A stretch of 64,000 nucleotides of DNA from Mycolicibacter virginiensis (GTDB lineage: Bacteria; Actinomycetota; Actinomycetes; Mycobacteriales; Mycobacteriaceae). The notes beneath the pieces were generated by a model. That model saw only the letters and a list, made by a program, of their open reading frames with translations. It was not told where the DNA came from and ran no database searches. Shown in pieces: positions 46,513 to 55,227 of this stretch. Positions within the stretch are counted from its first letter, which is position 1, and every line of letters starts with the position of its first letter. The position numbers and the translations under genes are program-made. The stretch is from the NCBI RefSeq assembly GCF_022374935.2, contig NZ_CP092430.2, positions 1,178,001 through 1,242,000 of the forward strand, in the 5' to 3' direction.

Positions 46513-47033
46513 TCTGTCTGCAGACCGCCGCTCAGTTCGGGGATCGCACTGGTGCCGACCGATTGCGTGAACTCGAAGCTGTCGTCGAGGGGCCGCGGGT
46601 AGGTCTGGCCGCACGGTTTGCCGCTGCGCTCCGCGACGGAGATGCCGCGGAAATGGCCCTGGTGTCGCAGGACTTCGAGCGGATGGGGGATCTGGTTGCC
46701 GCGGTCGATGCTGCCGCCCAGGCAGCGATCGGGTATCGCCGCCAAGACCTGCGGGGAACAGCATTGGTCTGCGCGACCCGCGCCGCTGCCCTGGCCGAAC
46801 AATGCGGAGGCGCGAGCACCCCGGCGCTGCGCCAGGCCGCAGAACCCCTACCTCTGACCGATCGTGAACAAGAGATCGTCATGTTGATCGGCGCGGGATT
46901 GTCCAATCGGGAGATTGCCGAGCGACTGACCGTCTCCGTTCGTACTGTCGAAAGCCACATCTATCGAGCCATGTTGAAGACGGACACCAATGGCCGTGAC
47001 GAACTCGCCGCGCTGCGACCCCGCCGTAGGTAG
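46509..47033 (+). CDS. LuxR-type HTH part of the split regulator
   Basis: 174 residues starting with GTG 46509 that overlaps the previous stop as GTGA. The first 110 residues continue the helical repeats (TAAQFGDRTGADRLREL). The C-terminus from about 46854 is a LuxR helix-turn-helix (LTDREQEIVML, SNREIAERLTVSVRTVESHIYRA), intact for DNA binding. Together with 44425-46512 it equals one normal LAL-type regulator. If translated separately it would be a small DNA-binding protein coupled to its ATPase partner. The palindromes at 47046 and 47490 are candidate targets. Confidence 0.7.
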   Translation: MICLQTAAQFGDRTGADRLRELEAVVEGPRVGLAARFAAALRDGDAAEMALVSQDFERMGDLVAAVDAAAQAAIGYRRQDLRGTALVCATRAAALAEQCGGASTPALRQAAEPLPLTDREQEIVMLIGAGLSNREIAERLTVSVRTVESHIYRAMLKTDTNGRDELAALRPRRR

Positions 47034-47045
47034 ATCGGAAGTCTG

Positions 47046-47061
47046 CAGTAGTGCACCACTG
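47046..47061. promoter_or_regulatory. Operator-like palindrome, copy 1
   Basis: CAGTAGTGCACCACTG is a 16-bp palindrome with one mismatched pair, 75 nt before the 60-aa ORF and 13 nt after the LuxR stop. Its counterpart is at 47490-47505. Confidence 0.55.
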
Positions 47062-47135
47062 AACTACACCCGCCCTGTGCCCGTGATGATTGGTATGGAG
47101 GGGTCGATACCAGGTACAAAGCGGGGAGGATTGAC

Positions 47136-47318
47136 ATGATTGCCCCACGATCGTCCGGTCACGATTGGGCCAAAGACGGCACCTTGCTGCGCGTTGACTG
47201 CGAGCCCGGTATCGGCTGGGTCGCAACGCACTATGACCTGAATCTGCAAGTCATCGAGCTGTACAGGGGCTCCGTTGAAGACGTGCACCGGACCGCGTTG
47301 CGGTGGGCGCAGGCATAG
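47136..47318 (+). CDS. 60-residue hypothetical protein
   Basis: A short ORF with a strong SD (GGGGAGGA) seven bases before its ATG. The sequence (SSGHDWAKDGTLLRVDCEPG, WVATHYDLNLQVIELYRG) looks like a compact beta-rich domain. I recognise no family. It lies between the LuxR-type regulator and the PE-PPE gene and follows one copy of a shared palindrome, so it may be part of that regulator's regulon. Confidence 0.6.
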   Translation: MIAPRSSGHDWAKDGTLLRVDCEPGIGWVATHYDLNLQVIELYRGSVEDVHRTALRWAQA

Positions 47319-47489
47319 CTGGTTAGCCGTGGACCCGGGTATTGGGGCATGACGCCACCTCGAATTCGTTCGGCGCCAATGACGTCTGCAAGATCAGTTC
47401 GCTGCGCTTCGCGTGTGCGCCCCAGCGGAATCGTCGCGCGGAAGCCTGGGCGGAGTTCCGTACTGCGCTAGTGCAACCGGGGGAGATTG

Positions 47490-47505
47490 CAGTGGTCCAC
47501 TACTG
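47490..47505. promoter_or_regulatory. Operator-like palindrome, copy 2
   Basis: CAGTGGTCCACTACTG is, in reverse orientation, nearly identical to the palindrome at 47046-47061 (reverse complement CAGTAGTGGACCACTG, one base different). It lies 64 nt before the His-rich ORF. Confidence 0.55.
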
Positions 47506-47569
47506 CGTTCTCTGTGTCGGATACGAGTCACGATTCTCCGATCACAGCGCAGCAGAAAGAAGACCCATC

Positions 47570-47755
47570 ATGTCCACGTTGTCTGCGGTACACGCCCATC
47601 CGTTGCACATGCCGCACATCAAGCACTTTCATGCGATCGAAGCCGTCGGCGCGATGTTCCACATTGGAACTCGGCCGGAACGGATCCACTACCCGCCGGA
47701 CCTGAACTCGTTTCTCGAGAATGCCGCGTTGGCACGAGAGATGCGCCGACTGTGA
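47570..47755 (+). CDS. 61-residue histidine-rich mini-protein
   Basis: ATG 47570 has GAAAGAAG upstream. The peptide contains eight histidines in its first 40 residues (8, 10, 13, 16, 19, 21, 31, 40), suggesting metal binding. Its TGA overlaps the GTG start of the PE-PPE hydrolase, so the two are translationally coupled. It follows palindrome copy 2. No family recognised. Confidence 0.6.
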   Translation: MSTLSAVHAHPLHMPHIKHFHAIEAVGAMFHIGTRPERIHYPPDLNSFLENAALAREMRRL

Positions 47756-49296
47756 CGGCGCGAAGGACGATGAGGGGGACACCGACCTCGCCGGTCGCGA
47801 TGCTCACCGTAAGTGCGATGGCGGCCGGCGCCAGTGTGATCGCCGCCCCCGCAGTGGCGGCACCGCCAGACTTCCAGGACCGCGACATCCAACTCGCCAG
47901 CGGTGGAACGGCGTTGGTGTACGACGGCAGCGGTGGCCCGATGCTGCCGCCGCCGCAGTTTCTCGATGCGATCAACACGCTGTATCTGCAGCCTGGCGGA
48001 TTCACCGGCACGATGCAGGCCGCGTTGCTGCCCAACGAGCTCTATCCGATCACCGGTGTCAAGAGCATGGGATTCGGGGCGTCGGTGAGCCACGGACAAC
48101 CGATCATGCTCTCCGACATCCAAAACCAGATCGCCGCAGGCGGGGTGACGTCGGAGAATCCCCTCGTGGTTTTCGGCTACTCGCAGAGCGCCGCGGTGGC
48201 CTCGCAGGTCATGCCGCAGCTTCGCGACGCGGGCGTCCCCAGCGACCTGGTGCACTTCGTGCTGGTGGGCGATGTCAACAACCCAAACGGCGGCCTGTTG
48301 AACACCTTCGATTCTCCGGCCGGAAATAGCTGGGCCTTCACCGCCGCGAACTTCCCGTTCAGCCCACCGACCCCGTCGGATCTGTATCCGACCGACATCT
48401 ACAGCCTCGAATACGACGCCAGCGCCGACTTTCCGCATTACCCGCTGAATCTGTTGTCGGTCCTCAATGCCCTGATCGGAAACTTCACCCAGCACTTCAT
48501 CTATGCCAACCTCACCCCGGAGCAGATCGATAGTGCGATTCTGCTGCCGGGTTCCGCGGCGCTGTCCGGGGAAGGCCTCACCGACTACTACATGATCCCG
48601 AGCGAGAACCTGCCGTTGCTGATGCCGCTGTTGTTTCTCCCAGGGATCGGCAAGCCCCTGTATGACCTGCTGGAACCCGTCACCCGGATCCTGGTGAACC
48701 TGGGCTACGGCAGCATCGACGAAGGATGGAATCAGGGGCCGGCGAATGTCCCCACGACGTTCGGGTTGTTCCCGCAGATCGACCTGGGGCAGCTTTCTAC
48801 GGCACTGGGCAACGGCTTGCAGCAGGGAATCAACGACGCCCTCAACGCCATTGCGAATCCGGTCAGCTATGAAGAGCAGGTCGCGCCCTGGCTGCCGTTC
48901 GCGGAGTCGATCTACACCCACGGATTCGCGCCGGAGAACCCGACATTTGAGGATGTGATGGAGGGCATTCTCACGCTCGCCGGCTTCCCGGTTTCCGATG
49001 TGACGCTCAATTCACCGGTGGCCGACATCATCACCATGATCAACAGCACGCTGGCCTACGACTACTCAGCGCTGCTGCCCGCCGCCGACGCGGTCGGTGC
49101 GCTGTTCACCAGCCTCCCGGCGTACGCCGCGAACATCTTTGTCGACCAGCTTCTGGCCGGTGACCTTCTTGACGCGATCGGGCTTCCGCTGGCGGCTTAT
49201 TCAGGTCTGGTCCCGTTCGATCTGTTGCTCGGTGCTCCACCGGCGCTGTTCGCGGCGATCGGCACCCTGGACAACTTCATGGAGCTGTTCTCGTAA
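47752..49296 (+). CDS. Secreted PE-PPE-domain serine hydrolase
   Basis: A 514-residue protein. A signal-like hydrophobic stretch ends in VAAPPDF (about residue 40). Residues 45-280 form the PE-PPE alpha/beta-hydrolase domain with nucleophile motif GYSQSA. The C-terminal 230 residues are hydrophobic helical segments rich in PxxLL. PE-PPE domains are esterases related to cutinases, some with trehalose-lipid acyltransferase activity. No PE or PPE N-terminal domain is present. GTG 47752 overlaps the mini-protein stop; an ATG at 47770 is an alternative. It overlaps the convergent cyclase gene by 20 nt. Confidence 0.78.
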   Translation: MTARRTMRGTPTSPVAMLTVSAMAAGASVIAAPAVAAPPDFQDRDIQLASGGTALVYDGSGGPMLPPPQFLDAINTLYLQPGGFTGTMQAALLPNELYPITGVKSMGFGASVSHGQPIMLSDIQNQIAAGGVTSENPLVVFGYSQSAAVASQVMPQLRDAGVPSDLVHFVLVGDVNNPNGGLLNTFDSPAGNSWAFTAANFPFSPPTPSDLYPTDIYSLEYDASADFPHYPLNLLSVLNALIGNFTQHFIYANLTPEQIDSAILLPGSAALSGEGLTDYYMIPSENLPLLMPLLFLPGIGKPLYDLLEPVTRILVNLGYGSIDEGWNQGPANVPTTFGLFPQIDLGQLSTALGNGLQQGINDALNAIANPVSYEEQVAPWLPFAESIYTHGFAPENPTFEDVMEGILTLAGFPVSDVTLNSPVADIITMINSTLAYDYSALLPAADAVGALFTSLPAYAANIFVDQLLAGDLLDAIGLPLAAYSGLVPFDLLLGAPPALFAAIGTLDNFMELFS

Positions 49297-52200
49297 ACGC
49301 CCTCGCGTGGTCGATGTGTCCTTCGTAGCCCAGCGATTCCGCCATGGCGCGGTAGCGGGTCGCCAGTTCGGAGTAGGCGACTTCGTCACCGCGCGTACGG
49401 GACAGCAGTGCATTCAGTCGCAGCAGCGTGATCTCGCACATCGCCGAGCCTTGACCTGCCGGCAGGTTCGCCAGCCAGCCGACTATCTCTTCGGCTTCGG
49501 CCAGGTCGCCCTCGGCGCCGCGCTCCAGCAGGGTCTCCACCAGGACGCCGGCGCCCCAAACTCCGTAGAAAACGTTGCCGGCATTGCGCAATTCGTCGAC
49601 CGCTGAGCGCATCGCCGCGATGGCAGCATCGCGGTCGCCGCTATGCGCGGTCTCTCGGGCGGCCCACACGTCGGTCACCGGGATGAGGAAGAGTGCGCGC
49701 TTGCGCAGCCAGATGGCGCGGCTCTGAAGGATCAGTTCCAGCCCCCGATGACGGTCAGCTGCGGTGTCCCGCGTGATGAGCACGACACCTAACGCGTAGC
49801 CGGCCAAACCCATTGCCCGATCGCTGCTGGCCCGTTGGGCGGATTGCACCGCCTCCTCGCACGCGCGTTCCGCCGAGGCGCTGGGCCGAAGCGTCCCGTG
49901 TTGCATCGCGAAACCGTAGGTCCAGGCGACGGTGCTGCCGAGGGTTTCCGCATTGCTGCGTCGGGCCATGTCGACCGCTTCGTCAAGGTCTTGCGACCAA
50001 CCGGGAAGGCCCAGCCACCATCGGGCGGTACCGCGCCATGCCGACGCGATCGCCAGGGGTGATCCCACACCGAAGTTGGCGCCCCTGGCGGGATCTCCCT
50101 CGGCCAAGTCGACGATGGTCTGCGACCAGCGCAGGATCTCACCGAACTCACCGACACAGAGCCAGTTGACGAAAGCCATGAACGCCAAGCCCATAGTCGG
50201 GGAGCGATCGCCCATCGACTCGAACAGGGCCATCTGTTGCGATGCGAGCAGCGCGCCCTCGCGTGAGCGGCCCGCGTAGAGCAGTTCGGTGGCCAGCGCG
50301 GTCATCCCGATGGCCAGCGACGCCTGGTCCCCGGCCGCGCCGCATAACTCTTGCAGTTCCTCGAAGCGACTGCGGCTCTCTTGGACTTCTCGGGCTTGCC
50401 AGTCGGTGGCGCACAACATGGTTCGCGGGGCGATGCGCATCGACAAGTGTTCGGGGTCCTCGGGAGGCAGTGCATCGGCGATGCGGCGCGCCCGCTCCCA
50501 GCTACCTCGGGCCGCGACCAGATCGCGGTTAGTGGACCACGCCCCGGCCCGCATGTGCCAGGTGTACGCCTCGCGCAGCTCGCCCGCAGCCTGCAGGTGT
50601 TCGGCTATTAATGCCGCGTTGTCGTCCATCGATCCAGGCGCGCGCTCTTGGATCGCTGCGGCCAGCTTCCGGTGCCATCGGGCGCGATCGGACTTGAGCT
50701 GCGATTCGTAGACCACCGTGCGGATCAACGGATGCCGAAAGGCGTACTCGGCACCCGCGGTGAGATCAACCTCGTCGATCAGCTCCGTCGCGAGCAACTC
50801 GTCGAACACCGCGTCGACGCCCAGTGCGGGCAACAGCTCCGCGCCGAAGCGCGCCCCGATCACCGAGGCCGCGTTCAATGTTCGTTTGGCCCCGGTGCTG
50901 AGCTGGTCGGTGCGCGCCTCAATGGCCGCCTGCACCGTGGGTGGCACCGTGACGTCCGCGGCCCTCGTGCGGCAGACGTAGCCACCGTGTTCGCCGGACA
51001 GCGCTCCGCGCTGGGCTAGCTCGCGCACCATCTCCTCGGCGAAGAACGGATTCCCGGCGGCTCGCCCGGCGATGATCGCGGCCAGCTCGCCGACCGACGG
51101 ATCCGATCCCAACAGCTCGCCGGTCAACGCCGTGATGTCCGAATCATCCAGCGGGGCAAGGACTATCTTCTGTGCATCGGGTAGCTGTGTCAGCGCGCCG
51201 CGGTAGTCGGGGCGGTAGGTGATCAGCACCATCGAGGGGGTGCGGGGGAGAACCGCCAAGAAGTCCGCGATCAGAGAATCGCTGACGGCATCGATCCAGT
51301 GCGCATCCTCGATGATGAACAACGTCGTTTCGGTGCGGGCCAACGACGCGGCGTTGATCAGCGCGGTCAGTCGGCTGCGTCGCGTATCCGGGTCCATCTG
51401 GGGCAGTGCCACATCGGGATCGGCAATGCCCAGCAGATCGTCGAGCAGCAGCAGGTCCTGCGTATCGGCGTGCCCAAAGCGGTCTCGGACCCGCGTGCGG
51501 GCGTCCTCGCCGCGTCGCCCATCCACGCCGACGCTCGCCCTCAGCAGCCTCGATACGGCGTGGAACGGGATGCCGCCGGCATGCGACTCGCAGAACGCCC
51601 ACACCACCTTCACTCCTCGATCGGCTGCGGCCGCCGCGACCTCCCGGGCCATCCGGCTCTTCCCGAGGCCTGGAGCTCCCACCACATTGGCCACTCCGCC
51701 GTGACCGTGGATAGCGCGGTCCACCATCGCCGCGACGGCGGCCAACTCTCCGTGCCGGCCGATCAGGCTGGACTCCGCACGCCGGATCACGCGATGCCGC
51801 TCGGCCATGCCCAACAGCCGTCGGGCGGGTACGGGTTCTTGGGTGCCTTTGATTCGAACCCATTCGACATCACCCAGTTCGGCCGTGCTTTCGACGAGCG
51901 CGGCTGTCGACGTGCTCAGCATGATGCCGCTTGGTGGCGCGACCGACTCCATCCGTTGGGCTATCCCGACCTGTTCACCCACCGCGGCGTAGCCAAACTG
52001 TCCCGACCCGATCCCGCCCCCGATCACCTCGCCGGAGTTCAACCCGACCCGCAGTCGTAGCTCGATACCGTCGCGTTCGGCGACCTCGACAGCAAGCCGC
52101 TTGGACTCCTCTTGAACATCCAAAGCCGCCAGACAGGCCCGCACGGCGTGGTCTTCCACGGCGACGGGGGCCCCGAACACCGCCATGATCCCGTCGCCCG

Positions 52201-52486
52201 TCCACTGTGCGAGCGTGCTCCCGTAGCGCTGTACCACCGCCGCGCAGCGGTCGGCGAGGTCGGCCATGATCTCGCGCAAGCGCTCAGAACCCACCGCCGC
52301 GGCGATGTCCATCCAGTGCACCACGTCGGCGAACAGCACCGTTACCTGCTTGTATTCGGCAGGTGCCGGTGCAGTTGCAACTGCCGTTCCGCACTCGTGG
52401 CAGAACTTGAAGGCCGCGGGCAACCCAGTGCCACACGAACTGCACACCAAGGCTGGCAGTTCCGATAGCGGCCCAACGCCGTTCAC
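49277..52486 (-). CDS. Class III adenylate/guanylate cyclase fused to AAA ATPase and TPR region
   Basis: A 1069-residue multidomain protein. A zinc ribbon (Cys15, 18, 29, 32) opens it. A class III cyclase domain follows (about 45-200) with metal-binding Asp54 (FADVV) and Asp98 (WTGDG). Then an ATPase with Walker A GAPGLGKS (270-277) and IIEDAHWID, and about 500 residues of TPR-like repeats. M. tuberculosis has several LuxR regulators of this build, but here no C-terminal helix-turn-helix is present. It may be a nucleotide-controlled ATPase sensor. Start is GTG 52486. Its tail overlaps the PE-PPE gene end. Confidence 0.85.
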   Translation of the reverse strand: MNGVGPLSELPALVCSSCGTGLPAAFKFCHECGTAVATAPAPAEYKQVTVLFADVVHWMDIAAAVGSERLREIMADLADRCAAVVQRYGSTLAQWTGDGIMAVFGAPVAVEDHAVRACLAALDVQEESKRLAVEVAERDGIELRLRVGLNSGEVIGGGIGSGQFGYAAVGEQVGIAQRMESVAPPSGIMLSTSTAALVESTAELGDVEWVRIKGTQEPVPARRLLGMAERHRVIRRAESSLIGRHGELAAVAAMVDRAIHGHGGVANVVGAPGLGKSRMAREVAAAAADRGVKVVWAFCESHAGGIPFHAVSRLLRASVGVDGRRGEDARTRVRDRFGHADTQDLLLLDDLLGIADPDVALPQMDPDTRRSRLTALINAASLARTETTLFIIEDAHWIDAVSDSLIADFLAVLPRTPSMVLITYRPDYRGALTQLPDAQKIVLAPLDDSDITALTGELLGSDPSVGELAAIIAGRAAGNPFFAEEMVRELAQRGALSGEHGGYVCRTRAADVTVPPTVQAAIEARTDQLSTGAKRTLNAASVIGARFGAELLPALGVDAVFDELLATELIDEVDLTAGAEYAFRHPLIRTVVYESQLKSDRARWHRKLAAAIQERAPGSMDDNAALIAEHLQAAGELREAYTWHMRAGAWSTNRDLVAARGSWERARRIADALPPEDPEHLSMRIAPRTMLCATDWQAREVQESRSRFEELQELCGAAGDQASLAIGMTALATELLYAGRSREGALLASQQMALFESMGDRSPTMGLAFMAFVNWLCVGEFGEILRWSQTIVDLAEGDPARGANFGVGSPLAIASAWRGTARWWLGLPGWSQDLDEAVDMARRSNAETLGSTVAWTYGFAMQHGTLRPSASAERACEEAVQSAQRASSDRAMGLAGYALGVVLITRDTAADRHRGLELILQSRAIWLRKRALFLIPVTDVWAARETAHSGDRDAAIAAMRSAVDELRNAGNVFYGVWGAGVLVETLLERGAEGDLAEAEEIVGWLANLPAGQGSAMCEITLLRLNALLSRTRGDEVAYSELATRYRAMAESLGYEGHIDHARAFTRTAP

Positions 52487-52574
52487 GTCGCTATCGTGTC
52501 ACCGCAGACCCTTGGCTGGGTACCGCGTTCAGCAAGAAACTTCCCACCAGAAACTTCCCCGTGGTGACCTGGGA

Positions 52575-53684
52575 CTACTCCGGGTGCGGCTCGGCGACCA
52601 CCGTCGCCAGGTGCGGATGCGCCTCGGCCTTGACCTGCTGGAAGAGCTTCTTGTAGTACGGCATGCAGTCGGCCATCGCCTGCTCGGTGGTGAACAGCGG
52701 CTGGTAGCCGAGGTCGCGGCCGGCCTTAGCGATCGAGAAGTAGTTGTTCAGGTAAAGCCGTTCCACCGCACCGGGTTCCAACATGGGCTCGGGCAGGCCG
52801 AACCGGAAGTGCAGCCACTGCCAGGCGAACATCGTGTCGCGCACCATCCGGCCGGAGACCCGGATCTTGGGCCAGCGCTCGCCGCACGCCTCCATGACCG
52901 GTCGAGCGAACTCGAACATGTTGATCGGTTCACCGTCGTTGATGAAGTAGGCCTGGCCGGGCGCCGATCCGCCGGGCACCAAGTGCTGAGCGGCCAGGAT
53001 GAAGCCGTGAATCAGGTTGTGCACGTAGGAGTTGTCGAGCTTGGCGTGCTTGCTGCCGACCAATACTTTGACGTGACCGGCGACCACGCTTTCGAACAGC
53101 TTGCGGAACATGGTCTGGTCACCGTCGCCCCAGATGCCCGACGGCCGGATTGCACAGGTCAGCATGCCGTCGATGCCGTTCTCGCCGAGCACGAACTTCT
53201 CCGCGACCACTTTGGTCTCGGTGTAGAGGTCGTTGAACTTGGTGGTGTAGGCCATGGTTTCGTCGCCGCCCGAGATGGCCTTGCCGCCCATCACAACACT
53301 GTTGGAGGCGGTGTAGACGAATCGCTTCACCCCGGCCCGCTGTCCGGCCTGGACCAGGTTCTTGGTGCCGTCGACGTTGACCGCGAAACTGCGCCGGCGG
53401 ATCTCGTCGGTGACCTTGGCGCCGCCCTGCAGATCGATGATGGCAGCGGTGTGGAACACGGTGTCGATGTTGGCGACCGCCGCGGCCACCGTCTGCGGGT
53501 CGCAGATGTCGCCTTCGAGCTTCTCCAGGTTGGGGTGGTCGGGGAGGCTCGACGGCGCGCGGTCGAAGGAGCGCACTTGGTAGCCGCGTTCCAGCAGCGT
53601 CTTGACGAAGTTGGTTCCGACGAAGCCGGAGCCCCCGGTGACCAGTACCCGGCCGAGTTCAGTAGTCAGTGCAGGATCACCCAT
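52575..53684 (-). CDS. 3-beta-hydroxysteroid dehydrogenase (Rv1106c homologue)
   Basis: A 369-residue extended SDR. NAD-binding TGGSGFVG is at 16-23, and the catalytic YTETK (YxxxK) is near residue 154. Rv1106c oxidises the 3-beta-hydroxyl of cholesterol and related sterols and isomerises to the 3-keto-4-ene. A KstR-type operator and -10 element lie just upstream, so sterol induction is expected. The KSI-like gene at 22473 could assist in the isomerisation. Confidence 0.92.
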   Translation of the reverse strand: MGDPALTTELGRVLVTGGSGFVGTNFVKTLLERGYQVRSFDRAPSSLPDHPNLEKLEGDICDPQTVAAAVANIDTVFHTAAIIDLQGGAKVTDEIRRRSFAVNVDGTKNLVQAGQRAGVKRFVYTASNSVVMGGKAISGGDETMAYTTKFNDLYTETKVVAEKFVLGENGIDGMLTCAIRPSGIWGDGDQTMFRKLFESVVAGHVKVLVGSKHAKLDNSYVHNLIHGFILAAQHLVPGGSAPGQAYFINDGEPINMFEFARPVMEACGERWPKIRVSGRMVRDTMFAWQWLHFRFGLPEPMLEPGAVERLYLNNYFSIAKAGRDLGYQPLFTTEQAMADCMPYYKKLFQQVKAEAHPHLATVVAEPHPE

Positions 53685-53690
53685 CGGGCG

Positions 53691-53714
53691 AGCATAACTG
53701 AACGTGTTTCAGTT
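53691..53714 (-). promoter_or_regulatory. Leaderless promoter with KstR-like operator
   Basis: On the minus strand TATGCT (53691-53696) ends 6 nt before ATG 53684. Upstream is the perfect 7-bp inverted repeat AACTGAACGTGTTTCAGTT (53696-53714, + strand), whose centre is AACACGTT, the core of the KstR motif TNNAACNNGTTNNA with one flanking mismatch. KstR controls cholesterol catabolism in mycobacteria. Confidence 0.6.
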
Positions 53715-53738
53715 CCCGTGGTCTTGTAAAGAGGGAAG

Positions 53739-53981
53739 TCACGCGCGGTCGTCGTCGGCGGGCTCGGCGTCCAGCGCTTCCTGCACCCGGCGCCGGGCTC
53801 CGGCCAGGTGCTCTTCACACCGCTTGGCCAGCTGCTCGCCCCGTTCCCACAGGCTCAGCGACGCGTCGAGATCCATCCCGCCCTGCTCCAGGCGCTGCAC
53901 CACGTCGATCAGCTCGTCGCGGCATTGCTCATAGCCAAGCTCACTAACGGGTGTCACCGGATCGGCTTGCTCAGCTGCCAT
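53739..53981 (-). CDS. xseB: Exodeoxyribonuclease VII small subunit
   Basis: An 80-residue helical protein with [20 protein letters not shown] and [14 protein letters not shown], the XseB signature. It forms the small subunit of Exo VII with XseA. The ATG at 53981 lies inside the end of xseA (11-nt overlap). Upstream in-frame codons lie in xseA and were rejected. Matches Rv1107c. Confidence 0.93.
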   Translation of the reverse strand: MAAEQADPVTPVSELGYEQCRDELIDVVQRLEQGGMDLDASLSLWERGEQLAKRCEEHLAGARRRVQEALDAEPADDDRA

Positions 53982-55227
53982 CGCTGGGTCCTTCAAGAAG
54001 TCGCCCCTCACTCGTCGCCGCCACGGCCCCGTCGGCCACCCGGATTCGCAGTCGGGTCCCGGCCGCCGCATCGTCGACCGAGCGCAGTACGCGCGGCCCC
54101 GCTGCGCCGACAGTTTGGACGACCGCGTAGCCGCGCGCCAACGTCGCGGCCGGGCCCAGGGTAGCCAGCCGCGCCGCCAGATGGCCCACCCGTTCGCTCT
54201 GCACGGCGATCAGCCGGCTGACATCACGCCGCACCGCGGCCAGGGCGCGCTGGACCTCTTCGCCGCGCTCGGTCAGGGCGCGCAGCGGGTCGGCCAGCAC
54301 CGGTCGGCTACGCAGCTGCATCAGCACGCGGTCCTCACGCACCACCCAGTTACGTACCGCCTGCGCGCTGCGTCGCCGCAGGTCATCGACCAGCGCCTGC
54401 TCGGCCGCGGCGTCCGGAACGATCCGCTTCGCCGCATCGGTGGGGGTGGCCGCGCGCAGGTCAGCGACCAAATCGCACAACGGGCTGTCGGGTTCGTGCC
54501 CAATAGCGCTGACCACCGGGGTCCGGCACGCCGCGATGGCCCGGCACAGGGTTTCGTCGGAGAACGGCAGCAGGTCCTCGACGCTGCCGCCGCCGCGGGC
54601 CAGCACGATCACCTCCACGGCTTCGTCGGCGTCCAGGTCGCGCAGTGCCTCGACGATCTGGGCGACGGCGGTCGGTCCCTGCACGGCGGTATTGCGCACC
54701 GCGAAGCGCACCGCCGGCCACCGGGTGCCGGCCACCGTCATGACATCGCGCTCGGCGGCGCTGGCGCGCCCGGTGATCAGCCCGATCGTGCCCGGCAGGA
54801 ACGGCAGCGGCCGTTTGAGGCGCGGATCGAACAACCCCTCGGCGTCCAGCAGCCGCCGCAGCCGCTCGATGCGGGCCAGCAGCTCACCGATGCCGACGGC
54901 GCGGATCTCACTCAGGCGTAGCGAGAAGGTGCCGCGGGCGGTGTAGAAGTTGGGTTTGCCGCAGACCACCACCTGGGTGCCTTCGGTCAGCTTGACCGGC
55001 GCTGAAGCCACCATTTCGGGGCTGCACGTCACCGTCAGGGACATGTCGGCGGCCGGATCGCGCAACACCATGAACACGGTCCGCACGCCCGGGCGCAGAT
55101 TGATCTGGGTGAGCTGCCCTTCCACCCACACCGAACCCAGCCGGTCGATCCAGCCCTTGACCCGGATGGCAACCGCGCGGACCGGGAACGGGTTTTCGGC
55201 GGATTCGCCCGGCGCGGGGTCGGTCAC
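53971..55227 (-). CDS. xseA: Exodeoxyribonuclease VII large subunit
   Basis: A 418-residue XseA. An N-terminal OB-fold (about 20-115) is followed by the nuclease domain with [21 protein letters not shown] and [22 protein letters not shown], and a C-terminal coiled region. It degrades single-stranded DNA into oligonucleotides. It starts with GTG overlapping the Rv1109c-like gene (4 nt) and ends overlapping xseB, so the three are one tight operon. Confidence 0.95.
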   Translation of the reverse strand: MTDPAPGESAENPFPVRAVAIRVKGWIDRLGSVWVEGQLTQINLRPGVRTVFMVLRDPAADMSLTVTCSPEMVASAPVKLTEGTQVVVCGKPNFYTARGTFSLRLSEIRAVGIGELLARIERLRRLLDAEGLFDPRLKRPLPFLPGTIGLITGRASAAERDVMTVAGTRWPAVRFAVRNTAVQGPTAVAQIVEALRDLDADEAVEVIVLARGGGSVEDLLPFSDETLCRAIAACRTPVVSAIGHEPDSPLCDLVADLRAATPTDAAKRIVPDAAAEQALVDDLRRRSAQAVRNWVVREDRVLMQLRSRPVLADPLRALTERGEEVQRALAAVRRDVSRLIAVQSERVGHLAARLATLGPAATLARGYAVVQTVGAAGPRVLRSVDDAAAGTRLRIRVADGAVAATSEGRLLEGPSDGS

